Below, one piece after another: positions 1 to 8,416 of a stretch of DNA of 64,000 nucleotides. This DNA comes from Nostoc punctiforme NIES-2108 (GTDB taxonomy: Bacteria > Cyanobacteriota > Cyanobacteriia > Cyanobacteriales > Nostocaceae). How positions within the stretch are numbered: position 1 is the stretch's first letter; each line of letters opens with the position of its first letter. The notes below the pieces were generated by a model. The model searched no databases. It saw only the letters and a program-made list of their open reading frames with translations, and had not been told where the DNA came from. The stretch is from assembly GCA_003326195.1 (NCBI GenBank), contig LXQE01000107.1, forward strand, positions 235,582-299,581, written 5' to 3'. The position numbers were made by a program, and so were the translations under genes.

Positions 1-2456
1 ACAATTTCTGCTACCTGTTGATTGACAAAGGTATAACGCCACTCTCGATCCAACACAAAGAACTGGTCTTGGATACCAGCTATGACAGTCTCTAGGTGTG
101 CTTTGGCGACCTCAGCTTCAATTCGCAACCCTTGCTCGCGTTCCATTGCCTCTTGGCGGAGACGAGCCATTTTTAAGGCTGCCTCTACCCGTGCCAACAA
201 TTCCCGGGCAGAGAAAGGTTTAATCAGATAATCATCGGCTCCTGCTTCTAACCCTTCCACCCGTGCCTCTTCCCCCGCCCGTGCCGACAACAGGATGATT
301 GGAACTTTTTGCGTTTGCGGATCGGCTCGTAATGCTTGCAGCAGTCCAAAGCCATCTAATCCAGGCATCATCACATCTGTCAGTACCAAATCTGGGACAC
401 GTCCACGAGCAGACTCCAAAGCAGTTAAACCGTCTGGCACTGCTTCCACTTCATATTGCTGACTTAATAGCCGATTGACATAATCGCGCATATCTGCGTT
501 GTCGTCCACTAGGAGAATTCGGGCAGGAGAGGGTGACAGGTGATAGGTGATAGGTGATAGGTAAGATTCTTCCCTATTCCCTGTTCCCTGTTCCCTATTC
601 TCTTCCCCAGGTAGCCACCGCAGCGCTTCTTCTAAATAAGGTGTTGCACCTAATGCGGTTGAAGCTAAAGTTCGCGGGGCACTAATCCGGTCTGGAGGCA
701 AATGAGCATATCCTGTTGGAATTGACACAGTAAAGCAACTGCCTGCTCCGAGAAGACTGGTAACATCAACTGTTCCACCATGCATTTGCACCAATTCTTG
801 CACCAGTGACAATCCAATCCCTGATCCTTCAAAAGTTCGTCCTTGCGCCCCTTTGACGCGGTGGAATCGTTCAAAAAGGTGGGGGATTTCTTCTGCTGGG
901 ATACCGATTCCTGTGTCTTTGACTGCAAACTCAATATGGTCATTTGACCACTGCAAACTGACCGCAATTTCTCCAACCATCGTGAACTTGAAGGCATTCG
1001 AGAGCAGGTTAAGAACAATTTTTTCCCACATCTCCCGATCTACATACACTGGTGCTGGCAAGGAAGGACAATTAACTGATAACTGCATCCCTGCTCGTTC
1101 TACAGCGGAACGAAATACACTAGCTAGTTCTGCGGTGAAGGTGGCAAGGTTAGTGGCTTCATAAGAAGCTTGAACCCTTCCGGCTTCAATGCGTGAAAAG
1201 TCTAACAAGCTGTTGACCAGTTTCAGCAGCCGAAGTCCGTTGCGTTGCACCATTTCTAGCTGCTCTCGTTCTTTGGCTGGAAGCAGAGTAGCACAAGTGG
1301 TTAAGGTGTCCTCTAATGGCCCTAACATTAGAGTAAGTGGGGTACGGAACTCGTGGCTGACGTTGCTGAAAAAAACGGTTTTCGCGCGATCGATTTCTGC
1401 CAAGGCTTCAGCACGTTTGCGTTCTTCCTCGTAAGCTTGGGCATTAGCGATACTGGCTGCAATTTGAGCCGCAACTAAATCAATGAATCCTTTATAATTG
1501 TCGTCGAATAGCCTGAAGGGGTTCAAACCAGCAATTAATATACCAGCTTTTCCGGTTTGACCAGATGGGGCAATGGGTACTGCGATCGCTTGATGGGGCG
1601 ATCGCTGCCAAACACCACAGGGTAGACTACTAAAAGACACTTCCAAATCGGAAATCAGTTTGGCTTGATGCGTTTTGCTCACTTCCGCAAAGGGCCAAAC
1701 CCCATCAGCATCGAGAGCCACTGTTTCTGGAACTGCTACGTGGTTTTGCTCGATGCGGCACGTTCCAGCCAGAAAAACTTCCTGCTTATCGGGATCGACC
1801 AGATAAATCATTGCGAAAGGGAGATCGTAAGGGTTGCTCTCCAGACAACTCGCACTTAGCGTACAGGCTTCATCGAATGTCCGCGCGTCTGCCGTCCTCG
1901 CCGCAAGTTCACGCAAAAGTGCCAACTGACGTTCACCGATAATCCGCTGTGTGTCCTCTGTGTTAGCGCAGATGATCCCACCTGTGTCGCCCTGGTCATT
2001 AGGAACCGGGCTATATGAAAAAGTATAATAGGTTTCTTCTGGGTAGCCATTGCGCTCCATAATTAGCAGTAGCGCTTCATCGTAAGTACCCTCATTCTTC
2101 AGCATCGCTGATTCGGCGCGAGGCCCAACCTGATCCCAAATTTCCCGCCACACGTATGAAGCTGGCTGTCCAAATGCTTCTGGATGTTTGCCACCAATAA
2201 TAGTCTGATAAGCGTCATTGTAAAGGTTAATCAGTTCCTCGCCCCACCAAACAAACATAGGTTGACGGGAAGTTAGCATAATTCGCACGGCAGTCTTCAA
2301 ACTCTGTGGCCATTGCTGTGTTGGGCCAAGGGACGTTTTTGACCAATCCTGTTCTCGCATCCTAGCACCCATTTCACCCCCACCGATAAGGAAATTTACG
2401 TCGGCGTTGCTTGCTAACGTTGACTCGTTCTTCATTAATTCCTCTCGATTGGTCAT
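1..2456 (-). CDS. hybrid sensor histidine kinase/response regulator, C-terminus cut by window edge
   Basis: Open frame from an ATG at 2456 through to base 1 on the reverse strand, so the 3' end is missing. Domains in order: a PAS-like input region (about residues 30-165, with the FVWWGEEL/LYNDAY pattern usual in these kinases), a GAF domain (about 175-345), HisKA with the phospho-acceptor in VSHEFRTPL (about His368), an HATPase domain with N box LLSNAFKF, a receiver domain (about 640-760, LVDDN and LTDVMMPGLDG, phospho-Asp near 693), and a second PAS domain starting near 787 that runs off the edge. No transmembrane segment is seen, so it is probably cytosolic. The linker between HATPase and receiver is encoded partly by tandem heptamer DNA (532-608). 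The further C-terminal part, perhaps a second kinase core, cannot be seen. The input signal is unknown. Confidence 0.92.
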   Translation of the reverse strand, partial: MTNREELMKNESTLASNADVNFLIGGGEMGARMREQDWSKTSLGPTQQWPQSLKTAVRIMLTSRQPMFVWWGEELINLYNDAYQTIIGGKHPEAFGQPASYVWREIWDQVGPRAESAMLKNEGTYDEALLLIMERNGYPEETYYTFSYSPVPNDQGDTGGIICANTEDTQRIIGERQLALLRELAARTADARTFDEACTLSASCLESNPYDLPFAMIYLVDPDKQEVFLAGTCRIEQNHVAVPETVALDADGVWPFAEVSKTHQAKLISDLEVSFSSLPCGVWQRSPHQAIAVPIAPSGQTGKAGILIAGLNPFRLFDDNYKGFIDLVAAQIAASIANAQAYEEERKRAEALAEIDRAKTVFFSNVSHEFRTPLTLMLGPLEDTLTTCATLLPAKEREQLEMVQRNGLRLLKLVNSLLDFSRIEAGRVQASYEATNLATFTAELASVFRSAVERAGMQLSVNCPSLPAPVYVDREMWEKIVLNLLSNAFKFTMVGEIAVSLQWSNDHIEFAVKDTGIGIPAEEIPHLFERFHRVKGAQGRTFEGSGIGLSLVQELVQMHGGTVDVTSLLGAGSCFTVSIPTGYAHLPPDRISAPRTLASTALGATPYLEEALRWLPGEENREQGTGNREESYLSPITYHLSPSPARILLVDDNADMRDYVNRLLSQQYEVEAVPDGLTALESARGRVPDLVLTDVMMPGLDGFGLLQALRADPQTQKVPIILLSARAGEEARVEGLEAGADDYLIKPFSARELLARVEAALKMARLRQEAMEREQGLRIEAEVAKAHLETVIAGIQDQFFVLDREWRYTFVNQQVAEI
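532..608. repeat. heptanucleotide tandem repeats inside the hybrid kinase gene
   Basis: Two short tandem arrays lie side by side: GTGATAG-type units (about 536-563) and TTCCCTG/TTCCCTA-type units (about 569-601). They are in frame and encode a low-complexity linker (reading ...GNREQGTGNREE... then ...YLSPITYHLSP...) between the HATPase and receiver domains. Short tandemly repeated heptamers are a known feature of Nostoc genomes, usually between genes. Confidence 0.8.
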
Positions 2457-2831
2457 GTGTCGGTTACAGGCTACATCGGTGGTTGTCTTTTAGAAAAAAT
2501 CCTCTATAAATTAGACCTTTACGCTTCTAAACAGTTATTTTAGAGGATATTCAAAGGCACATACAGCGTGAAATGCTAACTCTGCTGTGACTTTGCAAAG
2601 CATTGAAATTGCCTTTTCGGGGCAAGTTTCTACTTTGGCTATTTTTATTGTCTCCTTTATATCATCGATATTTCAAGCTAGCTACCAAGGGCGATTCTCA
2701 TTAATGTTGCAACGGCGATCGCTAGCCACATTGGCACACTGTAGATCGAGCAAACAGGTTTTAATAATGGGTTGCGTTAAAATTCCCCTGCCGACGAAAC
2801 TTTGAAGGAGGGGAATTAAAGCATTCTAAGT

Positions 2832-3007
2832 TAGGACTACCCCTTTCAAGGTGACTGGTAAAATCTCTTTTTTTCTCTGTACACTCCGCGTCTCTGCGGT
2901 TAAAAAGTAATTTATTTAACCACTCCAGACGCAGATAACCCAGAGAAAAAAGATTAAAGAGGAATTTTTTGACCAAAATTTTTACCCACCTTGAAGGGCT
3001 AGTCCTA
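2832..3007. mobile_element. MITE-like element with about 22-bp imperfect terminal inverted repeats
   Basis: The left end reads TAGGACTACCCCTTTCAAGG and the right end, reverse complemented, reads TAGGACTAGCCCTTCAAGG; both continue into GTG and GGTAAAA. TA lies at both outer edges, which would fit a Tc1/IS630-type target duplication. The interior has the dispersed motif of the type CCGCGTCTCTGCGG. At 176 bp it has no coding capacity. It lies directly after the stop codon of the EF-hand gene. The rest of the intergenic stretch 2457-3014 shows no gene. Confidence 0.6.
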
Positions 3008-3014
3008 TAAGTAT

Positions 3015-5351
3015 TTAAATCGTTTCTGTAAACATACCGGTTCGGGCAAACTCTTCTTCTTCAGGGGTGAAGAGTGGAGGTTTATCCACAAGGCTAGGTT
3101 CAAAGTAGTATGTTTCTTGGAGAAACTGTCCGCTAATGACAGCTTCCTCTAAATCCTTGATGTGGTTCTGTGCAACTATACACGCTTCCTTAAGATTATT
3201 CGCATCGCCCTTTTCCAGCAGCTTTGGTAATTCTGTTTTTACCCCTGTAAGCCGTGCCAATGGCTTGAGAATTCCGTAGATGTTGTAGATCCGAGCAGTT
3301 TCTATGCTGGTGTATTTGAGTGCATTGGCTCTTGCTAACTCAGAGTCAAGGCTGGGCCAAAAACGGGTGGTGTAGAACGCTTTTTCATCCTTGTGATACC
3401 ATTCTTCCGATCGCGCAATGGAGGAGGAAACAGTGTTATGCAGTTTCCAGAAGAATAACCGCAGGGAAGAACCATCTACCACAGTGGATAATTTTGCCTC
3501 CAATGATACCTCAAAGTCAGTCAGGTTGGGGTCGCGCCCAAGTACCAGGTACTCTACAGGATACATATCCACTTCCTTATTTTGGACAACGTACATATTC
3601 AGGTGGTGTCGGCAGTAGGGACAGGGATACATTGTGGCAAACAGTTGGAAGAAATCTTTGAAGATTGCTACTGCGGCTTTTTGCTGTTCGAGTGTCTTGG
3701 TAGACACAATCTCAGCCGTGGTATGGAAGAAGCGCCACACTGCCGGGCCAATGTAGTAGGGGAAACTGACCCGCATTTGGGAATCCTTCACTTCAGTTCG
3801 ATCTAGATAGACATCAATGAATGCTACATACTGCGATAGCGCTCCTGATTCTCGTCCAAATTCTAGGCGTTCGCGGCGTTTCTGCACTCCATTTAGGTAG
3901 TGATGCGTTAACCGCCATGCTTGTTTGAGGATCAATTTCTGTTTGGGAGTGCAACGGGGAAAATTTTCGGCAACATCCGCCCCGTAGCGATTAAATTCTC
4001 CTGAGTTTTTTGTACACTGATACCATTCATCCAAAGCCGCCTCGTTGGGTACGGTGTTGTTTTGGATATCTGCTGTGGTAGAAACACTAAATGCTGCCAA
4101 CAACTTCGGCATGAAGTCTTCATACCAGTATGCTACTGGCATGATTGCACCATCTATTTCCTCAGTTGCTTGGGAGAGAATGACGCGGTTCCACTTGTGC
4201 AAATAGTCCTTTGAATTTCCCGCAGATTTAGTTGGTGGTGGAGCCATTTCTTCGTTCAGTTCTATTCCCCTGAGACGATTAAGTTCGTTAATGGCCAGCA
4301 CACCTTCTACGATGTCACCCAAGCTGAGACTTTTCTTTTTAATCGTAATTGCAAACTCGACTCCGGCAGCAAACTTTTCTTTGACATTGGCAAATTTACT
4401 CCGCGCTTCTAAAATCGCTTGCTGTTCTGCGAACATTTCTGGTGTTTTTGCCACTGTTTGCCAGTTTTTGATCCGCTCCTGCAATCGGTTATATTCAGCG
4501 GCAATTGATTCAACCACCGCATCCAGGACGGGGTAGCAATCTTCGGATACTATACCTAATGCTTTGTAAAGTGCGATCGCTTGTTTAACAAACTCCACAA
4601 AATCAGTAATTTTGTATGGCAAGTTTTTCACCCGCAAGTGAGTTTCGTGATTTGCGGAGAAACTCTCACGGAAACTGCGATAGGCTGCTCCTTGAATCAA
4701 ACGAAACAAACCAATCTGCATTTGTAAGGGAGATGTACCGCTTTTTTTCTGATTTGGTGAGTTTGGTTGTTGTGCTAACTGTTCTCTTAGCTGTGCCAAC
4801 TCTGGAGTCGTTGTTTCTTGCGTCGGCTGGGTGCTGGCTGCTGCGGCCTCATTGGAAGTAGCAACTGTCTTGAGCGAACTGTTCAGGGAAATCGGTGAGT
4901 CTTGATAACCAGTTTTGCTCTCTGACTCCTCCGGTACTAGCTGACAGAATTCCTCAAAGTCAATTGAGCCATCGCCATCATGATCTACTTCCTGCAACAT
5001 CTCTTTCAATTCAGCGTCTGTCAGCCCAAACTGAGTCATCACTGTCCGCAGTTCAACGGCAGTTATTTCACCGCTACCGTCCTCATCAAAGGCACTGAAG
5101 GCTAACTTCAGGCGACTTTGGCGATCGCCTACTTTCGCAATCATCAGCGTTTTAAATTCTTCAAAATCGATAGTGCCTGACAAGTCAACGTCAATCTCCT
5201 TAATCAAGTCACGCAGCCCCGCTTCCGTGGGATTTTGCCCTAGCGATCGCATTACCTCCCCTAGTTCCTCGGTTGAGATTGCTCCGTTGCCGTCTACGTC
5301 TAATACTTTGAAAGCTTGCCACAATTTTTCTATTTCTTGTTCATCAATCAT
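3015..5351 (-). CDS. EF-hand (calmodulin-like) protein fused to an ERV/ALR-type sulfhydryl oxidase-like domain
   Basis: The 778-residue product begins with four canonical EF-hand loops at residues 18-29, 54-65, 89-100 and 123-134. Each has D at positions 1 and 3, D/N/S at 5, G at 6, a hydrophobic residue at 8 and E at 12, as in calmodulin. A Ser/Thr/Gln-rich linker follows (about 140-200), then a helical region of unknown fold (about 205-370). The C-terminal half has the ERV/ALR pattern: a GPAVWRFFHT helix near residue 534, then YPCPYC near 577-581, matching the Trp/His and CxxC active site of FAD-dependent thiol oxidases. There is no signal peptide, so the location is unclear. Ca2+ control of a thiol-oxidase-like domain is inference. 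It is monocistronic, with a MITE just downstream. Confidence 0.8.
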   Translation of the reverse strand: MIDEQEIEKLWQAFKVLDVDGNGAISTEELGEVMRSLGQNPTEAGLRDLIKEIDVDLSGTIDFEEFKTLMIAKVGDRQSRLKLAFSAFDEDGSGEITAVELRTVMTQFGLTDAELKEMLQEVDHDGDGSIDFEEFCQLVPEESESKTGYQDSPISLNSSLKTVATSNEAAAASTQPTQETTTPELAQLREQLAQQPNSPNQKKSGTSPLQMQIGLFRLIQGAAYRSFRESFSANHETHLRVKNLPYKITDFVEFVKQAIALYKALGIVSEDCYPVLDAVVESIAAEYNRLQERIKNWQTVAKTPEMFAEQQAILEARSKFANVKEKFAAGVEFAITIKKKSLSLGDIVEGVLAINELNRLRGIELNEEMAPPPTKSAGNSKDYLHKWNRVILSQATEEIDGAIMPVAYWYEDFMPKLLAAFSVSTTADIQNNTVPNEAALDEWYQCTKNSGEFNRYGADVAENFPRCTPKQKLILKQAWRLTHHYLNGVQKRRERLEFGRESGALSQYVAFIDVYLDRTEVKDSQMRVSFPYYIGPAVWRFFHTTAEIVSTKTLEQQKAAVAIFKDFFQLFATMYPCPYCRHHLNMYVVQNKEVDMYPVEYLVLGRDPNLTDFEVSLEAKLSTVVDGSSLRLFFWKLHNTVSSSIARSEEWYHKDEKAFYTTRFWPSLDSELARANALKYTSIETARIYNIYGILKPLARLTGVKTELPKLLEKGDANNLKEACIVAQNHIKDLEEAVISGQFLQETYYFEPSLVDKPPLFTPEEEEFARTGMFTETI

Positions 5352-5492
5352 GGTTTTGTTCCAATTCCATAAGTGTCACTAATAAATTTATTACCATGTT
5401 TTCTAACAGCTACTTCAATGCTGTTTACTTATATTAAGTAAGTAGTAAATATTAGGAACGTCCGAACTTAGTCCCAACCTTACTTGCAGTCG
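5352..5492. other. upstream region of the EF-hand gene
   Basis: AT-rich stretch that should hold the leftward promoter of the EF-hand gene. No motif could be assigned with confidence. Confidence 0.3.
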
Positions 5493-5622
5493 CTTAGGGA
5501 CTTCCAAATAAAAAAATATCCCAAAACTGACACAAAAATCCTCTTTATTTCTTTTCTCTCTGTGTTCTCTGCGTCTCTGTGGTTCGTTTATTTGGATAAT
5601 TTATTTCTTGGAAGTCCCTTAG
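5493..5622. mobile_element. MITE-like element, 130 bp, with terminal inverted repeats
   Basis: The left end CTTAGGGACTTCCAAATAAA and the right end, reverse complemented CTAAGGGACTTCCAAGAAA, match over about 29 bp to TATCC with a few mismatches. GGGACTTCC...GGAAGTCCC is flanked by TTA on both sides, a possible 3-bp target duplication. The interior carries the TCTGCGTCTCTGTGG type dispersed motif. It has no gene. The bases that follow, 5623-5967, are AT-rich with no supportable gene. Confidence 0.65.
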
Positions 5623-5967
5623 TAAATTTGTCAGTTGCTTATTGTTGCAATAAATGCAGCTTTACGGGTTTAATTGCAAATGTTCCTAGATAAACTAACT
5701 AAGTCAGCGAGAATAAATCAAACTATATTAAGTAATATAAAAAATCTGAAGATTATTTTATGGTAAGTGTTCCAGCCCTAATTTGTTCGTGTAGCGTCTC
5801 GCAAAGAGGACTAAAATCATAATTACAAACCTTTAATTATTTACGCTGCTATACTTCTCAAAAATTTTCTATCTCCACTTATAAAAACTCCTTTGCCTTA
5901 TTTCCAGTGTTGGGAATAGGATGCTTGGCAGATTGTTAATCGTGAAGATGATGCCACATACGATCAA

Positions 5968-6114
5968 CAAAGCTCGAAGGTTCATCGACAAAGCTCGAAG
6001 GTTCATCGACAAAGCTCAGAGGTTCATCGATAAAGCTCAAAGGTTCATCGACAAAGCTCAAAGGTTCATCGACAAAGCTCGAAGGTTCATCGACAAAGCT
6101 CAAAGGTTTATCCA
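5968..6114. repeat. seven tandem 21-bp units ahead of the nuclease-ParA gene
   Basis: The unit is CAAAGCTCGAAGGTTCATCG plus A, repeated seven times without spacers (starts 5968, 5989, 6010, 6031, 6052, 6073, 6094). Variation is nearly confined to the CGA/CAG/CAA triplet and a few third positions. Twenty-one bases is two helical turns, as in iteron or centromere arrays. The array also lies within an 89-codon frame (5921-6190) encoding heptads of the type KAQRFID. Whether it acts as DNA or as a peptide is undecided. It ends 168 bp before the ParA-type gene. Confidence 0.9.
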
Positions 6115-6282
6115 AGAGTATAATTTACTAGATGCAAGAGTCCTGCTTTTAGGGAAAAGCTTTAATATAGTAATCAATTCGATTAGTTAAAAATACTGAG
6201 GTCGATTAAGTAGCAAATTTGATTCAATTAATCAAACAAACGGTATTGTAATTGTGCCCGTTTACTTATGTTTACTTATTAA

Positions 6283-7629
6283 GTGATGCTACTTACACAC
6301 TGGAACCAGATTTTAGACAATATTTTGCCTGATGAGAGTAGTGAAACGCTCATCAGTGAAATATTTGTAAGACCTTTAATAAACGCACTTGGATTTAATG
6401 ATAAAGAACGTTTTCCACAATTTCCCACGGCACATGGGACAGTAGATTTTGCTGTTCGCAAAAATACTGATGGTGATATTTTTTTATTCTCTAAGAGCAA
6501 TCCCTATTTACTTATTGAAGTCAAAGCACGAGCAACAGGAACAGGAGCTAGATTTAATTTATCAGAAGGCACTCCTCAATACATAAACACTAGAGAGCAA
6601 ATAAAAAAATATCTACTTGATTCTAAGTGCAACACATCTCAATGGGGCATTATTACTGATTCAGTTTATATCCAGCTATTCCGGCGACATGGAAAAGTTA
6701 TATTTCCTGCAACTCCAAATAGTTTAATTAAAAAAGAGAGTATTAATACTATTGTTTCCGATGTCAAGCATTTAATTGACAATCCGCCCAAAGCTTTAAC
6801 TGTTTGTGTTTACAACAACAAAGGAGGTGTGGGTAAAACTATAACAACTGTTAATTTAGCAGCCACTCTTGCGCAACAAGGTAAGCAAGTTTTAGTAATT
6901 GACTTTGATCCACAGCAAGGAGATTTAACTAAATCTCTTGGTCTAGAAGTAAGAAAAATTAGTTTATATGATTGTCTATCCGATAGAAAGTTAAACGTTC
7001 ACGATACAATTCAAGCATTTAAAGTCAAATTTAAATCTGGTCAATTATTCCAATTTGATGTTATTTCCGCAGATCCAAAACTGGTAGATTTTACAGAGCA
7101 AGACTTAGCAACAAGAATTGAGAAGGGGGCTGCTAGGTTAAAAGATACTCTAAAACCTTTGGTGTATGAATATGATTATATATTCATAGACTGTCCGACA
7201 AACTGGATGTTTTTTAGTCAAAGTAGCCTCTATGCCTGTGATGTCGTTTTGATACCTACCAAGCACAATAATTTAGCATCCCTAAATAATGCAGCTAAAG
7301 TAATTAAAGAGTTAGTACCAAAAGTTAAGGCAGCTAGACAAGATGGTGGCCCAATCGCATTACCTATATTTTTTAATGGTGAGAATATCACTCCTCCTCA
7401 GCTTAAAATAGCAAATCAGGAAATTGAAGCTATTATTACCAGAGAAAGTGAAGCATCTAATTTCAATTTACGTCCTTATTTTTATCCTAATAATCATACA
7501 AAAATATTCAGTCTACCAAGTTATGCAATTATAGCAAGTGGAGCCTTTGCTCGAATTCCAGCAGCTTTTACGCATTGTATTGCTACAAATTATTATCTTG
7601 ATCTAGCTAAGGAGTATTTTATTGCATGA
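6283..7629 (+). CDS. PD-(D/E)XK nuclease domain fused to a ParA-type ATPase
   Basis: Residues 1-150 resemble the N-terminal nuclease domain of type I restriction R subunits: Glu26 in the first helix, Asp55 in the VDF strand, and Glu79-x-Lys81 in LIEVKA, giving the E...D...ExK set. From about residue 170 it is a ParA/Soj-like ATPase: deviant Walker A KGGVGKT (180-186), Walker A' VLVIDFDPQQGD, and Walker B YIFIDCP. The listed start is GTG at 6283; an ATG one codon later (6286) is equally possible. The stop overlaps the next gene by ATGA, so the two are probably translationally coupled. A 21-bp tandem array lies upstream. ParA proteins move DNA or protein cargo on the nucleoid. The attached nuclease suggests defence or element maintenance, which is inference. 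Confidence 0.85.
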   Translation: MMLLTHWNQILDNILPDESSETLISEIFVRPLINALGFNDKERFPQFPTAHGTVDFAVRKNTDGDIFLFSKSNPYLLIEVKARATGTGARFNLSEGTPQYINTREQIKKYLLDSKCNTSQWGIITDSVYIQLFRRHGKVIFPATPNSLIKKESINTIVSDVKHLIDNPPKALTVCVYNNKGGVGKTITTVNLAATLAQQGKQVLVIDFDPQQGDLTKSLGLEVRKISLYDCLSDRKLNVHDTIQAFKVKFKSGQLFQFDVISADPKLVDFTEQDLATRIEKGAARLKDTLKPLVYEYDYIFIDCPTNWMFFSQSSLYACDVVLIPTKHNNLASLNNAAKVIKELVPKVKAARQDGGPIALPIFFNGENITPPQLKIANQEIEAIITRESEASNFNLRPYFYPNNHTKIFSLPSYAIIASGAFARIPAAFTHCIATNYYLDLAKEYFIA

Positions 7630-8414
7630 GTGATTTTGATAATATTGGCAAACTAATGCATCTGAACTTAACTGCTATTGAACCTGGAGAGAAGTTTTCC
7701 GAATCTGAATTTATCATCAAAGCAGCAGCCGAATCTATCTTAGAAGCTGATGGACGGAATTGGATTCCTGTTATTGTTAAAGAAATAGGTGACTATAAAT
7801 ATCAAGTTGTTAGTAATCATTTTATATATGCAGTTGCTCAAGAAGCTAAGTTAGAGCGAGCTTGGTGCATAGTTATCTCACCGGAATCTCAAACTATTGA
7901 GCAGGCAAAAATTTTAGCGAGAGAAGTTTTACCTAAAGTAAATTTGAATACAGCATCACGAGATAATATTCTAGCCGCACTTAAATACTTAATATCAGAA
8001 CCAAGTAGTGCTTTAAAAGGTGTAGATCCTATTGTTGCCACAAATCGAATTGCAGAGTCTAATCGCGAAACCTGGTTTAATTTTAACCCAATTCTTACCT
8101 TAAAATGTGGAATTAATAGAGGCAAAAAATTGGATGCTCTTGCAAAAGTATTCTTTCTCTCATTATTACCGCCGTTACCACCACCAGAAATTGTGAGTAT
8201 TAAATCTGCATCAAGAGATGAACTCTTTACTCGTTTGATTTATTTGTCAAAATCTAAAATAGATGGTTTTGAAGCTATTGATATAGAAAAATCATCTGAT
8301 ATTATATTCAGTGCTAGTAAAGGCAAATGGAAAAGCTTAAATCCTATCTCTAAACTTGAATGTGGCATTGATACTACAAAAATCAAGACTCTTAAAAAAG
8401 TGTTTAGTCTCTAA
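7626..8414 (+). CDS. ParB-like partner protein with a duplicated C-terminal module
   Basis: 262 residues, with its start overlapping the stop of the nuclease-ParA gene. The N-terminal ~100 residues resemble a ParB/sulfiredoxin-type domain: an EPGE start region, NWIPVIVKE, YQVVSNHFIYAVA and ERAWCIVI. The C-terminal half contains two related segments of about 65 residues: one begins SRDNILAALKYL (about residue 115), the other SRDELFTRLIYL (about 196). Both end in a shared NPI..L.CGI...K...L.KVF pattern. No helix-turn-helix of classical ParB is obvious, so it may bind its target by the repeated module. It ends 2 bp before the convergent rtcA stop. Confidence 0.65.
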   Translation: MSDFDNIGKLMHLNLTAIEPGEKFSESEFIIKAAAESILEADGRNWIPVIVKEIGDYKYQVVSNHFIYAVAQEAKLERAWCIVISPESQTIEQAKILAREVLPKVNLNTASRDNILAALKYLISEPSSALKGVDPIVATNRIAESNRETWFNFNPILTLKCGINRGKKLDALAKVFFLSLLPPLPPPEIVSIKSASRDELFTRLIYLSKSKIDGFEAIDIEKSSDIIFSASKGKWKSLNPISKLECGIDTTKIKTLKKVFSL

Positions 8415-8416
8415 GC

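Noticed and set aside
5968..6114. 21-bp repeats as a CRISPR array
   Set aside because: The units are contiguous with no spacers and no cas genes are in the window.
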